Shown: positions 42,903-52,395, counted from the stretch's first letter. The stretch: DNA of 64,000 nt from an uncultured beta proteobacterium (GCA_903869595.1 CAIPZV010000033.1:1-64000); one strand, 5' to 3'. Numbers and translations are program-made. Notes: generated by a model from the letters alone, not told the origin.

Positions 42903-44341
42903 AGCGGTAATCCAAAAAGATAAAAAAGAAATTGCATGCGTTCGGCCAGGCTGTGGCTGCGGGTTTCATCACCGAAGATTTGTAAGAGGCTCACAAAGCC
43001 CCAAATCAACACAAAGGCTTGTATGCGTCCGGCCACGGTGCTAGAGGGCCGATGTCCGGCGCTCATGCGCAATTGCGAAATACCGATGGCGCAGGCCAGC
43101 ACGACGCAATAAAAGGCATAGCTGCTAAAGCTGGTGAAAAGTTCGACCAAGCCCATGTCTGCGGCCAAGTCGATATCGCGCAAAAAGTGGTAGACCATAT
43201 TGCCCACACCTGCGGCCATAAACGTGGCGAAAAACATGCGCACGCGCGGGTGCTTTTTAAAGTAGCGCAAAAAGCTGGGCGTGAAAAATAAGTCCACCAT
43301 CAGCTCTTTAAAGTAGTAGAGGATGCGGTTGAAGTAATCCACCATGGTGCGCGACTCCAGCGGGCGCCAGGTGCTGCGCGGCAGGCGGATGCCGGCAAAG
43401 CGTGCGGTGGCAATCACCATATGGCCCCACAAACCAAACCACAGCGCAAAATCAAGCTGTGACCACACCAAACTCAGCGCCAGCCAAGGCCGGGGCGATG
43501 GGTGGTGCGCCAAGAAGGCTGTGATTTCGCTCTCCACACTGCGCACGTGCAGCACCGTCTCAAACAGATAGCTCAGCACCGTATCCAGGCCGTACAGGCA
43601 AATTGCCCAGACCAGTAACTTCAGGCCTTTGATTTGCGTCACCGCCAGCGCCTGCGCGCTGCTTGCGCGTGCTTTGCGCAACAGCGCAGCGCCTTTGCCA
43701 TAGGGCAGGGTGGTAGAGCCCCAAAACGGATGCAGCATGCCCAGCTGCACTGCATCACTGCTGCGCGCCTTGGCGCTTTGGTCTAACAAGGCAAACGCCA
43801 GAAACCACACGTATGCGCAGTAGGTCACCAACATAGACCAAGTCAGCACCCGCGCCATGCCGTGCAGCAGCCCACCGCTGCTGGCCAACAACAAAGCAAA
43901 GGCCAGCGACATCAACACCCACACCGGCCTGCGCCCCGCCCAGGATTGCGGGTGGCGCCGCACATACACCAGCGCCCACCAGGCCACCACCATAAACACG
44001 CCGTAGCTGAATAAAGAAACTTCCCAGGCCGGTACGTCCCGCACCTGCTCTTGCGCCATGACCTTGGCGACATCACTATTGAAGTAATTGGACGAACTGG
44101 CGATGCGGTACACCCCCAGCGCCTGGGTAAATACCAGCAGCGTCCAATCTTGGTAGCGCGGCACATAGGCAAAGGCAAACGCTAAGCCCAGCAGCAAGAG
44201 TGCCTTAGCGATGTCCGCGCTCTCGATACTGAAGAGCAATACTGCCAGCACAAACAGCAGCGCCCGCCCACGCCAACCCTGCAAACCCGCGATGATTTTT
44301 TCGTTCTTGTCCAAGGACGAGAACTGTTCCAACAAATACAT
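42899..44341 (-). CDS. polytopic membrane protein, MBOAT/DltB-like
   Basis: A 480-residue protein with about ten hydrophobic segments. The C-terminal half (STWRPLESRTMVDYFNRILY, then YFKELMVDLFFTPSFLRYF, then GVGNMVYHFL) follows the order of MBOAT O-acyltransferases (rPf..s..eFW.R...; G-x-WHG) with His in MVYHFL as candidate catalytic residue, but the sequence is divergent and the WHG motif is not exact. With the carrier and the adenylation enzyme this would be the DltB-like transferase. An alternative is an unrelated transporter. Confidence in membrane location is high, in family moderate. Confidence 0.55.
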   Translation of the reverse strand: MYLLEQFSSLDKNEKIIAGLQGWRGRALLFVLAVLLFSIESADIAKALLLLGLAFAFAYVPRYQDWTLLVFTQALGVYRIASSSNYFNSDVAKVMAQEQVRDVPAWEVSLFSYGVFMVVAWWALVYVRRHPQSWAGRRPVWVLMSLAFALLLASSGGLLHGMARVLTWSMLVTYCAYVWFLAFALLDQSAKARSSDAVQLGMLHPFWGSTTLPYGKGAALLRKARASSAQALAVTQIKGLKLLVWAICLYGLDTVLSYLFETVLHVRSVESEITAFLAHHPSPRPWLALSLVWSQLDFALWFGLWGHMVIATARFAGIRLPRSTWRPLESRTMVDYFNRILYYFKELMVDLFFTPSFLRYFKKHPRVRMFFATFMAAGVGNMVYHFLRDIDLAADMGLVELFTSFSSYAFYCVVLACAIGISQLRMSAGHRPSSTVAGRIQAFVLIWGFVSLLQIFGDETRSHSLAERMQFLFYLFGLPL

Positions 44342-44411
44342 TATTTTTTAAGCGGCTGAAGTAGCCGTGTTTGAACGCATCACATCACCAGGCGAGATGG
44401 CAGGGCGTGAA

Positions 44412-44492
44412 ATGCGTAAATTGCTGAAATTATTATATTTATTAATTTCAGTTTTGGTGCAGGGGGTCGCTTTGGCGACGTGGCTTGTGTAA
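44412..44492 (+). CDS. candidate 26-residue hydrophobic peptide
   Basis: ATG to TAA encodes a peptide starting MRKLLKLLYLLISVLVQGVA, a basic start and one strongly hydrophobic helix, like a signal or single-pass membrane peptide. AGGG six bases before the ATG could be a ribosome site. It runs divergently from the MBOAT-like gene. It might encode a tiny partner of the membrane complex, as DltX does in Firmicutes, or it may be chance in an AT-rich stretch. Confidence 0.25.
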   Translation: MRKLLKLLYLLISVLVQGVALATWLV

Positions 44493-44533
44493 TCGACCCT
44501 GTCTATGTCCAGCGCGTAACCGTTCTAAAAATC

Positions 44534-44547
44534 GCTTCAATTGAAGC
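44534..44547. promoter_or_regulatory. perfect palindrome, possible operator
   Basis: GCTTCAATTGAAGC is a perfect 14-base palindrome, and GCTTCAAT recurs at 44554-44561. Placed between the MBOAT-like operon and the upstream region, it is a plausible regulator-binding site. The regulator is unknown. Confidence 0.35.
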
Positions 44548-44660
44548 TCAATTTGCTTCAATAATGAACATCGTACTTTTAGTTCAACACGGTTTCGTTA
44601 GTTGCTGACCATCAGTCAAGCGCATTTCAGTTGCGCCAATGCGCTACTTCAAGCCCGCAC

Positions 44661-45578
44661 TTATCCTTCTGGCTCTGCAACAGGTTTACGCCGATTCACC
44701 AGCGAAATCCCCACAAACACCATCCCCAATGCGCCTAGCAATGACACGGTAATTTCTTCCCCCAACCAAACCGCGCCAAATAGCAGCGCAAACAGCGGGG
44801 TGGAAAAGGCGAATGCGCCAATTTTGCTGGCCTGGTAGCGGCTGAGCAGCCACATCCAGGACAGGTAGCTGGCAAAGGCGCCGACCAGGGTTTGCAGGAG
44901 CAGGGAGCCCATGGCGAAGTGGCTGAATTGCCAGGGCCAGGACCAGGTTTCGCCCAGGTTCCAGGACAGCAGCGGCAACACCACCGCGCTGGCCGCTACT
45001 TGGTAGAACAGCATTTTTTCAGCGCCCACGCGGCTGAGCACGGTGGTGCGTATGGTGACGGTGGTCAGCGCCCAGGCGATGCCGCCGCCCACACCCAGCA
45101 AATCGCCCCAGTGTTGCAGCGGCGTCTGGCCGCCGATAAAGCCTTCGCGCAGCGTGAATGCCACCGCGCAAAACGCCACCAACAGGCCCAGCCATTGCAC
45201 CGCACGCAAGCGCTCAGACGCGACAAACCAATGCAGCACCAGCGCGGCCCACAGGGGCGAGGTGTACAAAAACACCGTCAGGCGCGAAGCGGCGCTGTAT
45301 TGCAAGCCACTGAACAAGCAGAAAAATTCCATGGAGAACAAAAAGCCTGCCAAGAGGCCCGGCCACAAACTGCCGTCGCGCTCAAACAGCGCAATACCGC
45401 GCCAGCGGCACCACAGCCACAAGACCACGGTGGTGCCCACAAAGCGCACACCGGCTTGAAACACCGGTGGCAAGTCGGCCAGCGTGGCTTTGACCAGCAC
45501 TTGCTGAAAGCCCCAAAACGCGCAGCACACGATCAAGAGGCCGATGGCAAAGGCGTCCAGGTGTTCCTTGCGGTCCAT
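44661..45578 (-). CDS. EamA/DMT-family transporter
   Basis: A 305-residue inner-membrane exporter with ten helices in two EamA repeats; typical pieces are CCAFWGFQQVLVKATL and, in the second half, GVGGGIAWALTTVTI and ALLFGAVWLGEEITVS. Substrate unknown. The start at 45578 is chosen because the upstream extension overlaps the flavin reductase gene. It lies 25 bases behind that gene and at the end of the amino acid transporter operon. Confidence 0.85.
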   Translation of the reverse strand: MDRKEHLDAFAIGLLIVCCAFWGFQQVLVKATLADLPPVFQAGVRFVGTTVVLWLWCRWRGIALFERDGSLWPGLLAGFLFSMEFFCLFSGLQYSAASRLTVFLYTSPLWAALVLHWFVASERLRAVQWLGLLVAFCAVAFTLREGFIGGQTPLQHWGDLLGVGGGIAWALTTVTIRTTVLSRVGAEKMLFYQVAASAVVLPLLSWNLGETWSWPWQFSHFAMGSLLLQTLVGAFASYLSWMWLLSRYQASKIGAFAFSTPLFALLFGAVWLGEEITVSLLGALGMVFVGISLVNRRKPVAEPEG

Positions 45579-45603
45579 AGCGCGGGAAAAAAAGTGAAGT
45601 TGC

Positions 45604-46137
45604 TCAGCGCAATCCGCTACTAAAAAACTGGCTGGCGTGGTAGACCAGTGGCACGGCGGCATCGCGGTGGGTGCAGCGCTCGACCTCGCCCACAAAAATC
45701 ACATGGTCGCCTTCGGCATAGCGGCTGCGGTTAAAGCAGGTAAAGGTGGCAACTGCGCCGTCGATCAAAGGCAGTGCGTAATCGCCCTCGTGCCAGGCCA
45801 CGCTGGCAAAGCGGTCTATGTCTTTGGTGGCAAATTGCGTGGCCAGGGCTTGATGCTCAGCGCCCAATACGTTGATGGCGTAGTGGCTGCAACTGCGCAG
45901 CACGGCCATCGATGCCGAGCGCAGGCCCAGGCTCCAGAGCACCAAAGGCGGGTCGAGCGAGACTGCGTTAAACGAGTTCACCGTCAGGCCCACCAGTGCG
46001 CCGCTATCGCTGCGCGCAGTCACCACGGTTACGCCTGTGGCAAATTGGCCCAGGGCTTGGCGAAACTCGGTTTGGCTGAAGGTGGGCGCGCTGGCAGTGG
46101 ATGCGGCAAGGTCCTCGGTGCGGGGGATGTGGTTCAA
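45604..46137 (-). CDS. flavin reductase-like protein
   Basis: A 177-residue FMN-binding split-barrel protein of the flavin reductase family: FRQALGQFATGVTVVTARSD, GLTVNSFNAVSLDPPLVLW and HVIFVGEVE. It would supply reduced flavin to a monooxygenase, but no monooxygenase is nearby. It starts one base after the aapP stop, so it is in the transporter operon. Confidence 0.88.
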   Translation of the reverse strand: MNHIPRTEDLAASTASAPTFSQTEFRQALGQFATGVTVVTARSDSGALVGLTVNSFNAVSLDPPLVLWSLGLRSASMAVLRSCSHYAINVLGAEHQALATQFATKDIDRFASVAWHEGDYALPLIDGAVATFTCFNRSRYAEGDHVIFVGEVERCTHRDAAVPLVYHASQFFSSGLR

Positions 46138-46138
46138 A

Positions 46139-46882
46139 TCAATGGCCTAGTATTTTGGACAGGAAGTCGCGGCTGCGCTCACTTTGCGGGTTGTTGAAAA
46201 ACGCCTCGGGCGTGTTTTGTTCCACGATCTGCCCCTCGTCCATAAAGATGACTCGGTCGGCCACGGCCTTGGCAAAACCCATTTCATGCGTCACGCACAC
46301 CATGGTGATGCCTTGCTCGGCCATCTCGATCATCACATCGAGCACTTCTTTGATCATCTCGGGGTCCAGCGCCGAGGTCGGCTCGTCGAACAGCATGATT
46401 TTAGGCGTCAGGCACAAAGCACGCGCAATCGCCACCCTTTGCTGCTGTCCGCCACTCAGTTGCAGCGGGTATTTAAGCGCCTGCTCGGCAATACGCACGC
46501 GGCGCAATTGCTCCATGGCTTTTTCTTCGGCTTCTTTTTTGGGCATGCGGCCCACCCACATGGGCGATAGCGTCAGGTTCTCCAGCACCGTGAGGTGTGG
46601 AAACAAATTGAACTGCTGAAACACCATGCCCACTTTTTTGCGCACATCGTCAATCGCCTTCAGGTCGTCGGTGATCTCCACGCCATCCACCACTAGTCGG
46701 CCTTGCTGGTGTTCTTCCAAGCGGTTAATGCAGCGTATCAGTGTGGATTTGCCCGAGCCTGAGGGCCCGCACACCACGATGCGCTCGCCCGCGCCCACTT
46801 GCAAGTCGATGTCACGCAGCACATGGAAGTTGTTGCCATACCATTTGTTGACTTTGTCGAAGGTGATGATGGGCTCGGTCAT
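46139..46882 (-). CDS. aapP: amino acid ABC transporter, ATP-binding protein
   Basis: Powers uptake of general L-amino acids. The 247-residue ATPase has Walker [15 protein letters not shown]-loop [11 protein letters not shown], signature [13 protein letters not shown], Walker [14 protein letters not shown] and H-loop VTHEMGFA, as in GlnQ/AapP. ATG 46882 is preferred; upstream codons overlap aapM. Order here is J-Q-M-P as in Rhizobium. Confidence 0.93.
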   Translation of the reverse strand: MTEPIITFDKVNKWYGNNFHVLRDIDLQVGAGERIVVCGPSGSGKSTLIRCINRLEEHQQGRLVVDGVEITDDLKAIDDVRKKVGMVFQQFNLFPHLTVLENLTLSPMWVGRMPKKEAEEKAMEQLRRVRIAEQALKYPLQLSGGQQQRVAIARALCLTPKIMLFDEPTSALDPEMIKEVLDVMIEMAEQGITMVCVTHEMGFAKAVADRVIFMDEGQIVEQNTPEAFFNNPQSERSRDFLSKILGH

Positions 46883-46890
46883 GGCTGTCC

Positions 46891-47985
46891 TTAACGCTGT
46901 TTGCTTTTGTTCACTTGCGCTTCTATCCATTGGCTGTAGAGCGACATCGAATAACAAAATACAAAATAAATCAGGGCGATAAATAAGTAACCTTCGATAC
47001 GGAAGGGGCGCCAGTCGGCTTCAGAATTCATGGCCATGCCCATGGCGCCGGTCAGTTCGTAAAGGCTCACGATAGCCACCAGCGAAGTGTCTTTGAACGT
47101 AGAAATAAAGTTGTTCATAATGCCCGGCACCACCATGGCCAGCGCTTGGGGCAGCACAATCATGCGCTGGGTTTGCCAGTAGCTCAGCCCCAGCGTAGCG
47201 GCTGCTTCCATCTGGCCTTTAGGTATGGCTTGCAAGCCGCCGCGAATCACCTCGGCCATATAGGCAGCTGCAAACAAGGTGATGCCTGCCAGTACGCGGA
47301 TCAGCACGTCGATGTTGAAGCCTTGCGGCATCAAAAGCGGAAACATGAAAGAGGCCATAAACAGCACCGAGATCAGCGGTACGCCGCGAATCAACTCCAC
47401 ATACACGGTACACAGGCTGCGGATCGCCGGCATGCCCGAGCGCCGCCCCAGCGCGATGCACACCGCAATCGGGAAAGCCATCACCATCGATAGCGAGGCC
47501 AACAAAATGGTCAGCGGCAAACCGCTCCACAAATCGGTTTCGACAAAGCGCAGACCAGCAAAGCCGCCGCGCATCATGGCCAGATACAGCACCAGCACGC
47601 CCACCCATAAAGCCGCCAGCCAAGGCCGCCAAAAAGCGCGGGTGCAACTAGCCAGAATCAGGCCCAACAACATGGTGGTACACAGCAATGCGCGCCAGTG
47701 TTCTTCATGCGGGTAGCGGCCAAACAAAATAAAGCGAAACTTCTCGCGTACCACCGCCCAGCAAGCGCCGCTGGCCGCATGGCAGGTTTCGTAGTTGCCG
47801 TACCAGACGGCATTGGTAATAGCCCACTGAAACAGACGCGGCATCAGCCACACCAAAATCAGCCCGATCAGCAGCGTGCCGGTGCTGGTCTTCCAGTCGT
47901 GGAATAAATTGGCTTTGCACCAGGCCACCGGCCCGCTGTTGGACTGCGGGGCGGGGCGGGGGGCTATGGCGTTAAAGGTGGACAT
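46891..47985 (-). CDS. aapM: amino acid ABC transporter, permease
   Basis: A 364-residue HisM-type permease with several membrane helices. The EAA loop is in [20 protein letters not shown], followed by [20 protein letters not shown]. The long N-terminal section before the permease domain is typical of AapM. It lies 13 bases downstream of aapQ and eight bases upstream of aapP. Confidence 0.92.
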   Translation of the reverse strand: MSTFNAIAPRPAPQSNSGPVAWCKANLFHDWKTSTGTLLIGLILVWLMPRLFQWAITNAVWYGNYETCHAASGACWAVVREKFRFILFGRYPHEEHWRALLCTTMLLGLILASCTRAFWRPWLAALWVGVLVLYLAMMRGGFAGLRFVETDLWSGLPLTILLASLSMVMAFPIAVCIALGRRSGMPAIRSLCTVYVELIRGVPLISVLFMASFMFPLLMPQGFNIDVLIRVLAGITLFAAAYMAEVIRGGLQAIPKGQMEAAATLGLSYWQTQRMIVLPQALAMVVPGIMNNFISTFKDTSLVAIVSLYELTGAMGMAMNSEADWRPFRIEGYLFIALIYFVFCYSMSLYSQWIEAQVNKSKQR

Positions 47986-47998
47986 GGGTGCTTTGTCC

Positions 47999-49177
47999 TT
48001 AACGCTCTTTGATCGCAGCGCGCGCGTTGTACCAGTTCATGAGCAAGGAGGTGAGCAGCGAAGTGCTCAGGTACACCAGCATGATGAGCGCAATACATTC
48101 CACCGCGCGGCCAGTCTGGTTGATGGCGGTGTTGGCAATCGAGACCACATCGGGGTAGCCAATCGCCACGGCCAGCGAAGAATTTTTGGTCAGGTTCAGA
48201 TACTGGTTGGTCATGGGCGGGATGATGACGCGCAGGGCTTGGGGCAACATCACCAGCCGCATGCTCTGGCCTTGCGACAAGCCCAACGCGCAGGCCGCTT
48301 CAGCCTGCCCTAGCGACACTGACTGAATGCCGCCGCGCACCACTTCGGCTACAAAGGCGGCGGTGTAAATCGTCAGGCCCACCAGCAGGGCCAAAAATTC
48401 GGGGGTCAGCGCGCCACCGTTTTCAATCGCGAATTCGCCTTTCATCGGCGCATTGATCTCGGTAGGTGCGCCGCCCAGCAACCAGCCGACGAAGGCGCCT
48501 ATAAATACCCAGACCAGCGGCGCCCAAAACATGCTCTGTGGCTGACCCGTTGCTTCAAAACGCCGCCGCGCGCGGCCACGCCAAAGCCAGGCTGCGCACA
48601 CACCTGCCAGCAGCCCCCAAGCCACCCAGGCATGGCCGCTGGCCCATACCGGGATCGGAAAGTTCAGCCCGCCTTTGCTCAGGAACAAAGGCCCCAACGT
48701 CCAGGCCTCCGTGGCATCAGGCAGCACTTCGGTAAAAAACAGATACCACATCAAGAGTTGCAGCAGCAGCGGGATATTGCGGAAGATCTCGACATAAATG
48801 CGGCATAGTCCGCGCACCAAAGCATTGCGCGAAAAGCGCCCTATGCCCAGCAGCGTGCCCAGTAAGGTGGTGAGCACAATGCCCAAAATAGCAACGCGCA
48901 AGGTGTTGGTGACGCCGACCAGATAGGCCTGCAAATACGACTCGCTTGAGTCAAAGGTATAGAGGCTCTCGCCGATATCAAAACCCGCCGTCCCCAGCAA
49001 AAAGCCAAAACCACTTTGGATGCCGCGCTGGCGCATATTGGTGGCAGTGTTGTGCGCCAAAAACCAAACGATGAGCGCGATCACACCCACTGCCAGCACC
49101 TGGTAGACCAGCGCGCGAAAGGCCTGACTGCGCCAAGACCAGCGGTTTTTTGCGGGAGGTGTAGGTGCTGCGCTCAT
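47999..49177 (-). CDS. aapQ: amino acid ABC transporter, permease
   Basis: A 392-residue permease, partner of AapM. Conserved piece: VVRGGIQSVSLGQAEAACALG with GLSQGQSMRLVMLPQALRVI. N-terminal helix VLAVGVIALIVWFLAHNTATN. The first permease gene of the operon, it starts 114 bases after the binding protein stop, with a hairpin between. Confidence 0.92.
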   Translation of the reverse strand: MSAAPTPPAKNRWSWRSQAFRALVYQVLAVGVIALIVWFLAHNTATNMRQRGIQSGFGFLLGTAGFDIGESLYTFDSSESYLQAYLVGVTNTLRVAILGIVLTTLLGTLLGIGRFSRNALVRGLCRIYVEIFRNIPLLLQLLMWYLFFTEVLPDATEAWTLGPLFLSKGGLNFPIPVWASGHAWVAWGLLAGVCAAWLWRGRARRRFEATGQPQSMFWAPLVWVFIGAFVGWLLGGAPTEINAPMKGEFAIENGGALTPEFLALLVGLTIYTAAFVAEVVRGGIQSVSLGQAEAACALGLSQGQSMRLVMLPQALRVIIPPMTNQYLNLTKNSSLAVAIGYPDVVSIANTAINQTGRAVECIALIMLVYLSTSLLTSLLMNWYNARAAIKER

Positions 49178-49226
49178 AAAAACTGCGTTACTGCTGAGGT
49201 AGTTTTACAAGCGCCTGCTACAGAAA

Positions 49227-49257
49227 AGGGCAGTGCAACGCGTTGTGCAACTGCCCT
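49227..49257 (-). promoter_or_regulatory. stem-loop between aapJ and aapQ
   Basis: AGGGCAGT and ACTGCCCT (with bulged continuation GCAAC/GTTGTGC) form a strong hairpin in the gap after aapJ; on the minus strand CCTTTTC follows. Such intercistronic hairpins protect upstream mRNA or partly terminate, letting the binding protein be made in excess over the permeases. Confidence 0.5.
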
Positions 49258-49291
49258 AGTGTCTGCGTCAGGCCACTTGCGGCCCGCTGGC

Positions 49292-50326
49292 TTAGCGGAT
49301 AGGCGGTGCGTACTGGATGCCGCCTTTGTTCCATAAATTGTTCAGGCCGCGTGGCAATTGCAGGGCTGATTTAGGACCGACATTGCGCTCAAAAATCTCG
49401 CCGTAGTTGCCAGTGGCTTTGATGGCATTGGCCAGCCAATCTTTCTCCAGACCCAGTAGTTTGCCGGTGTCTTCGGTGGTTCCCAAAATGCGTCCGACGA
49501 TGGGGTCTTTGCTATTGGCCTTCAGGTCGTCTAGGGTGGCTTGCGTGATACCGTTTTCTTCGGCTTCCAGCAGGCCGTAAACCGTCCACCTGACGATGGC
49601 CGTCCACTCGTCATCACCACGGCGCACCATCGGGCCCAAGGGCTCTTTGGAAATCAGCTCAGGCAGGATCATGTGGTCGGCAGGATTCTTGGCGGACTTG
49701 TTACGCACCGAAGCCAGGCCGGATGCGTCGGTGGTGTAGGCGATACAACGGCCTGAAAAGTAAGCGCCTTCCACGGCATCGAGCTTTTCGAACACCACGG
49801 GTTTGATGTTCAAGGCATTGGCTTTAGAGAAGTCGGTCAAGTTTTTCTCGGTGGTAGTGCCGGATTGAACGCACACCGTCTGGCCTTTGAGTTGCTTGGC
49901 GCTCTTGATCTTGCTCTTGACCGGCACCATAAAGCCTTGGCCGTCGTAATAGACCACGGCGGTTTGGCTCAGGCCGATGGAAGCATCCCGGGTCAGGGTG
50001 AAGGTGGTGTTGCGCGAGAGCACATCGACTTCGCCAGACTGCACGGCGGCAAAACGGGCTTGGGCGGTCAGCGGTACGAATTTGACTTTTTCCGGGTCGC
50101 CCAAAGTGGCGGCGGCTACGGCGCGGCAGATATCCACGTCAATGCCGGACCACTTTCCATTGGAATCGGCTGCGCTAAAACCGGCTAGGCCGGTATGTAC
50201 GCCGCAAATGACTTGGCCGCGGGCCTTGACGGCATCTAGGGTTTTCCCTGCGTGGGCAGGTGCGCTAGCCAGTACAGCTGCAAGCGAAAGGATGGCGCTA
50301 AGGCCGTGAACGGGTTTGAATCTCAT
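49292..50326 (-). CDS. aapJ: amino acid ABC transporter, periplasmic binding protein
   Basis: A 344-residue solute-binding protein. Signal peptide AILSLAAVLASAPAHA precedes the mature TLDAVKARGQVICGVHTGLA; GIDVDICRAVAAATLGD and DVLSRNTTFTLTRD are typical of AapJ/BztA. It delivers general L-amino acids to AapQM. GGAGTGTTC precedes the ATG at 50326, which fixes the start. It is first in the operon. Confidence 0.93.
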   Translation of the reverse strand: MRFKPVHGLSAILSLAAVLASAPAHAGKTLDAVKARGQVICGVHTGLAGFSAADSNGKWSGIDVDICRAVAAATLGDPEKVKFVPLTAQARFAAVQSGEVDVLSRNTTFTLTRDASIGLSQTAVVYYDGQGFMVPVKSKIKSAKQLKGQTVCVQSGTTTEKNLTDFSKANALNIKPVVFEKLDAVEGAYFSGRCIAYTTDASGLASVRNKSAKNPADHMILPELISKEPLGPMVRRGDDEWTAIVRWTVYGLLEAEENGITQATLDDLKANSKDPIVGRILGTTEDTGKLLGLEKDWLANAIKATGNYGEIFERNVGPKSALQLPRGLNNLWNKGGIQYAPPIR

Positions 50327-50597
50327 AATGAACACTCCAAAAAACGGGGGATGCTCCAGGGTTGTGGGCCTGACAGCGATAAGGAAGCGGAGCCGCCATT
50401 GTGCCCCACGGCGCGAATATAACTTTACAAAGTGGCGCTGGGAAGAATAAGGTAATTCTGAGGTCGCAGCGTCTGGCCGTCCCAAGCGTGACAGCGCGCG
50501 TTGCCATGCTGCGCTGCGCCGCTTATCTTCAGCCTATCTCCACAGCCGCACAAGGTCTGCGCCACAATGAAGCAAGCACGCAATAAAAGGGACAAGC

Positions 50598-52328
50598 ATG
50601 GCAGATTCAGTTGACAAAGCACATTACCGCTTCTGGCCCAAACGCCTGCCCAAAAACATCACCCCGCCGCAAACCGCTTTATGGGACAACCTGGCCACCA
50701 GCGCGCGGCGCTATCCCGGCAAAACTGCGATTAACTTCTTTGGCCGGCAAACCCACTACGTGCAGTTGATGGCGCAGGCCGAGGCTTTCGCCGCTTACTT
50801 ACATGGCCTGGGGGTCCAGCCTGGCGACCGGGTAGTGTTGTTGATGCAAAACTGCCCGCAATTAGTCATTGCGCATTTCGGCATCCTGCGCGCCAATGCG
50901 GTGGTGGTGCCGGTCAACCCGATGAACCGGGCCGAGGAACTCAAGCACTACATCCTCGACCCGGAGGCCAAAGTGGCGGTGACGACTTCTGACCTGGCCG
51001 GTGAATTAGTTGCTGCCAGCAACGCCCTGCCAGCGGGCCAAGGCTTGGCGCATGTGGTGGTCAGCCATTTCGCCGATGCCTTTGACCCGGCACAGGGTGA
51101 CGACGCGCCGCCCGCCGCCTGGGCCGATTGGTTGCTCACCCGCCATGCCTTGCCCGCGCTGCGTGGTGGCCAGGTGCATGCCTGGGCCGAGGCGCTGGCT
51201 TGCAGGGATGCACCGCCTGCGCTTCAAGTCGGTCCGGACGATTTGGCGGTGTTGCCCTACACCAGCGGCACTACCGGCCTGCCCAAGGGCTGCATGCATA
51301 CGCATGCCAGCATCATGCACAACGCGATTAGCAGCGCCATGTGGGGCAACGGCAGCATGGAAAACACCACCTTGATGGTGGTGCCTATGTTCCACATCAC
51401 CGGCATGGTCAGCCTAATGCACACCAATATTTATTGCGGCGCGACTATGGTGCTGATGCCGCGCTGGGACCGCGAACTGGCCGCGCGCCTGATCGCGCAA
51501 TGGCGCGTAACGCACTGGACGAATATCCCCACCATGGTGATCGACCTGCTGGGTAGCCCGAATGTGAACAGCTTTGATTTGTCCAGCATGGTCTATATAG
51601 GTGGCGGTGGCGCGGCCATGCCGCAAGCCGTGGCGCAGCGTTTGCAAGAGCAATATGGCCTGCGCTATGCCGAAGGCTATGGTCTGACCGAAACCGCAGC
51701 GCCTTCGCACAGCAATCCGCCTGACGCGCCGAAACAGCAATGCCTGGGTATTCCCTTTATCGGCGTGGATGCACGCGTGGTGGACCCGGATACGCTGCGC
51801 GAAATGCCGGTGGGCGAGTCCGGCGAGATCATCATGCGCGGGCCGCAAATTTTTAAAGGCTATTGGCGCCGACCCGAGGCTACCGCCCAGGCTTTTGTGG
51901 AAGTGTACGGCCAGGTGTATTTCCGCTCGGGCGATTTGGGCCGAGTCGATGAGGACGGATATTTCTTCATGACCGATAGGCTTAAGCGCATGATTAACGC
52001 CTCTGGATTTAAGGTGTGGCCTGCGGAAGTGGAGGCGCTGATGTTTCGCCACCCCGCCATTCAAGAGGCCTGCATCATCGCCACGCACGATGCCTATCGC
52101 GGTGAGTCGGTCAAAGCCATGGTGGTGCTGCGCGGCACGTACAAAGGCCAGGTGCGCGAGCAAGACATCATCGACTGGTGCCGCGAGAATATGGCCGTCT
52201 ATAAAGTACCGCGCGCCGTCGAGTTTTTGGACGCACTGCCCAAAAGCGGGGCGGGCAAGGTGATGTGGCGTTTGTTGCAAGAGCAAGAAGCGGCGCGAAG
52301 CGCAGCCGGTCAAGCCAATGCGCCTTAA
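50598..52328 (+). CDS. long-chain acyl-CoA ligase (AMP-forming)
   Basis: A 576-residue ANL-superfamily ligase: LPYTSGTTGLPKGCMHTH, MVVPMFHITGMVSLMH, EGYGLTETAAPS, FRSGDLGRVDEDGYFFMTDR, and the C-terminal lysine in LPKSGAGKVMWR. Probably activates a fatty acid, entering beta-oxidation. AAAAGGGA precedes the ATG. It is divergent from aapJ with a 271-base spacer that holds the promoters but no gene I recognise. Confidence 0.87.
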   Translation: MADSVDKAHYRFWPKRLPKNITPPQTALWDNLATSARRYPGKTAINFFGRQTHYVQLMAQAEAFAAYLHGLGVQPGDRVVLLMQNCPQLVIAHFGILRANAVVVPVNPMNRAEELKHYILDPEAKVAVTTSDLAGELVAASNALPAGQGLAHVVVSHFADAFDPAQGDDAPPAAWADWLLTRHALPALRGGQVHAWAEALACRDAPPALQVGPDDLAVLPYTSGTTGLPKGCMHTHASIMHNAISSAMWGNGSMENTTLMVVPMFHITGMVSLMHTNIYCGATMVLMPRWDRELAARLIAQWRVTHWTNIPTMVIDLLGSPNVNSFDLSSMVYIGGGGAAMPQAVAQRLQEQYGLRYAEGYGLTETAAPSHSNPPDAPKQQCLGIPFIGVDARVVDPDTLREMPVGESGEIIMRGPQIFKGYWRRPEATAQAFVEVYGQVYFRSGDLGRVDEDGYFFMTDRLKRMINASGFKVWPAEVEALMFRHPAIQEACIIATHDAYRGESVKAMVVLRGTYKGQVREQDIIDWCRENMAVYKVPRAVEFLDALPKSGAGKVMWRLLQEQEAARSAAGQANAP

Positions 52329-52363
52329 GCGATTAGAAAATTTTGATTGGCTACACATCTCTA

Positions 52364-52395
52364 TGGATTGCCACGGCCAACAGCCTCGCAATGAC
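52364..52395. repeat. REP-like half repeat
   Basis: TGGATTGCCACGGCCAACAG followed by CCTCGCAATGAC resembles one arm of the palindromic repeat at 24231-24313, which ends with the same CTCGC.ATGAC. The opposite arm is missing or has decayed. Confidence 0.45.

Larger units (their letters stand above)
44342..44660. other. AT-rich spacer between the MBOAT-like gene and an EamA exporter
   Basis: The 319 bases hold no standard-size gene. They include the promoter region of the carrier/membrane operon, a short candidate ORF (44412-44492), and a palindrome (44534-44547) with an extra half site. The AT-rich block (44420-44450) is the likely promoter core. The rest is unassigned. Confidence 0.5.
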
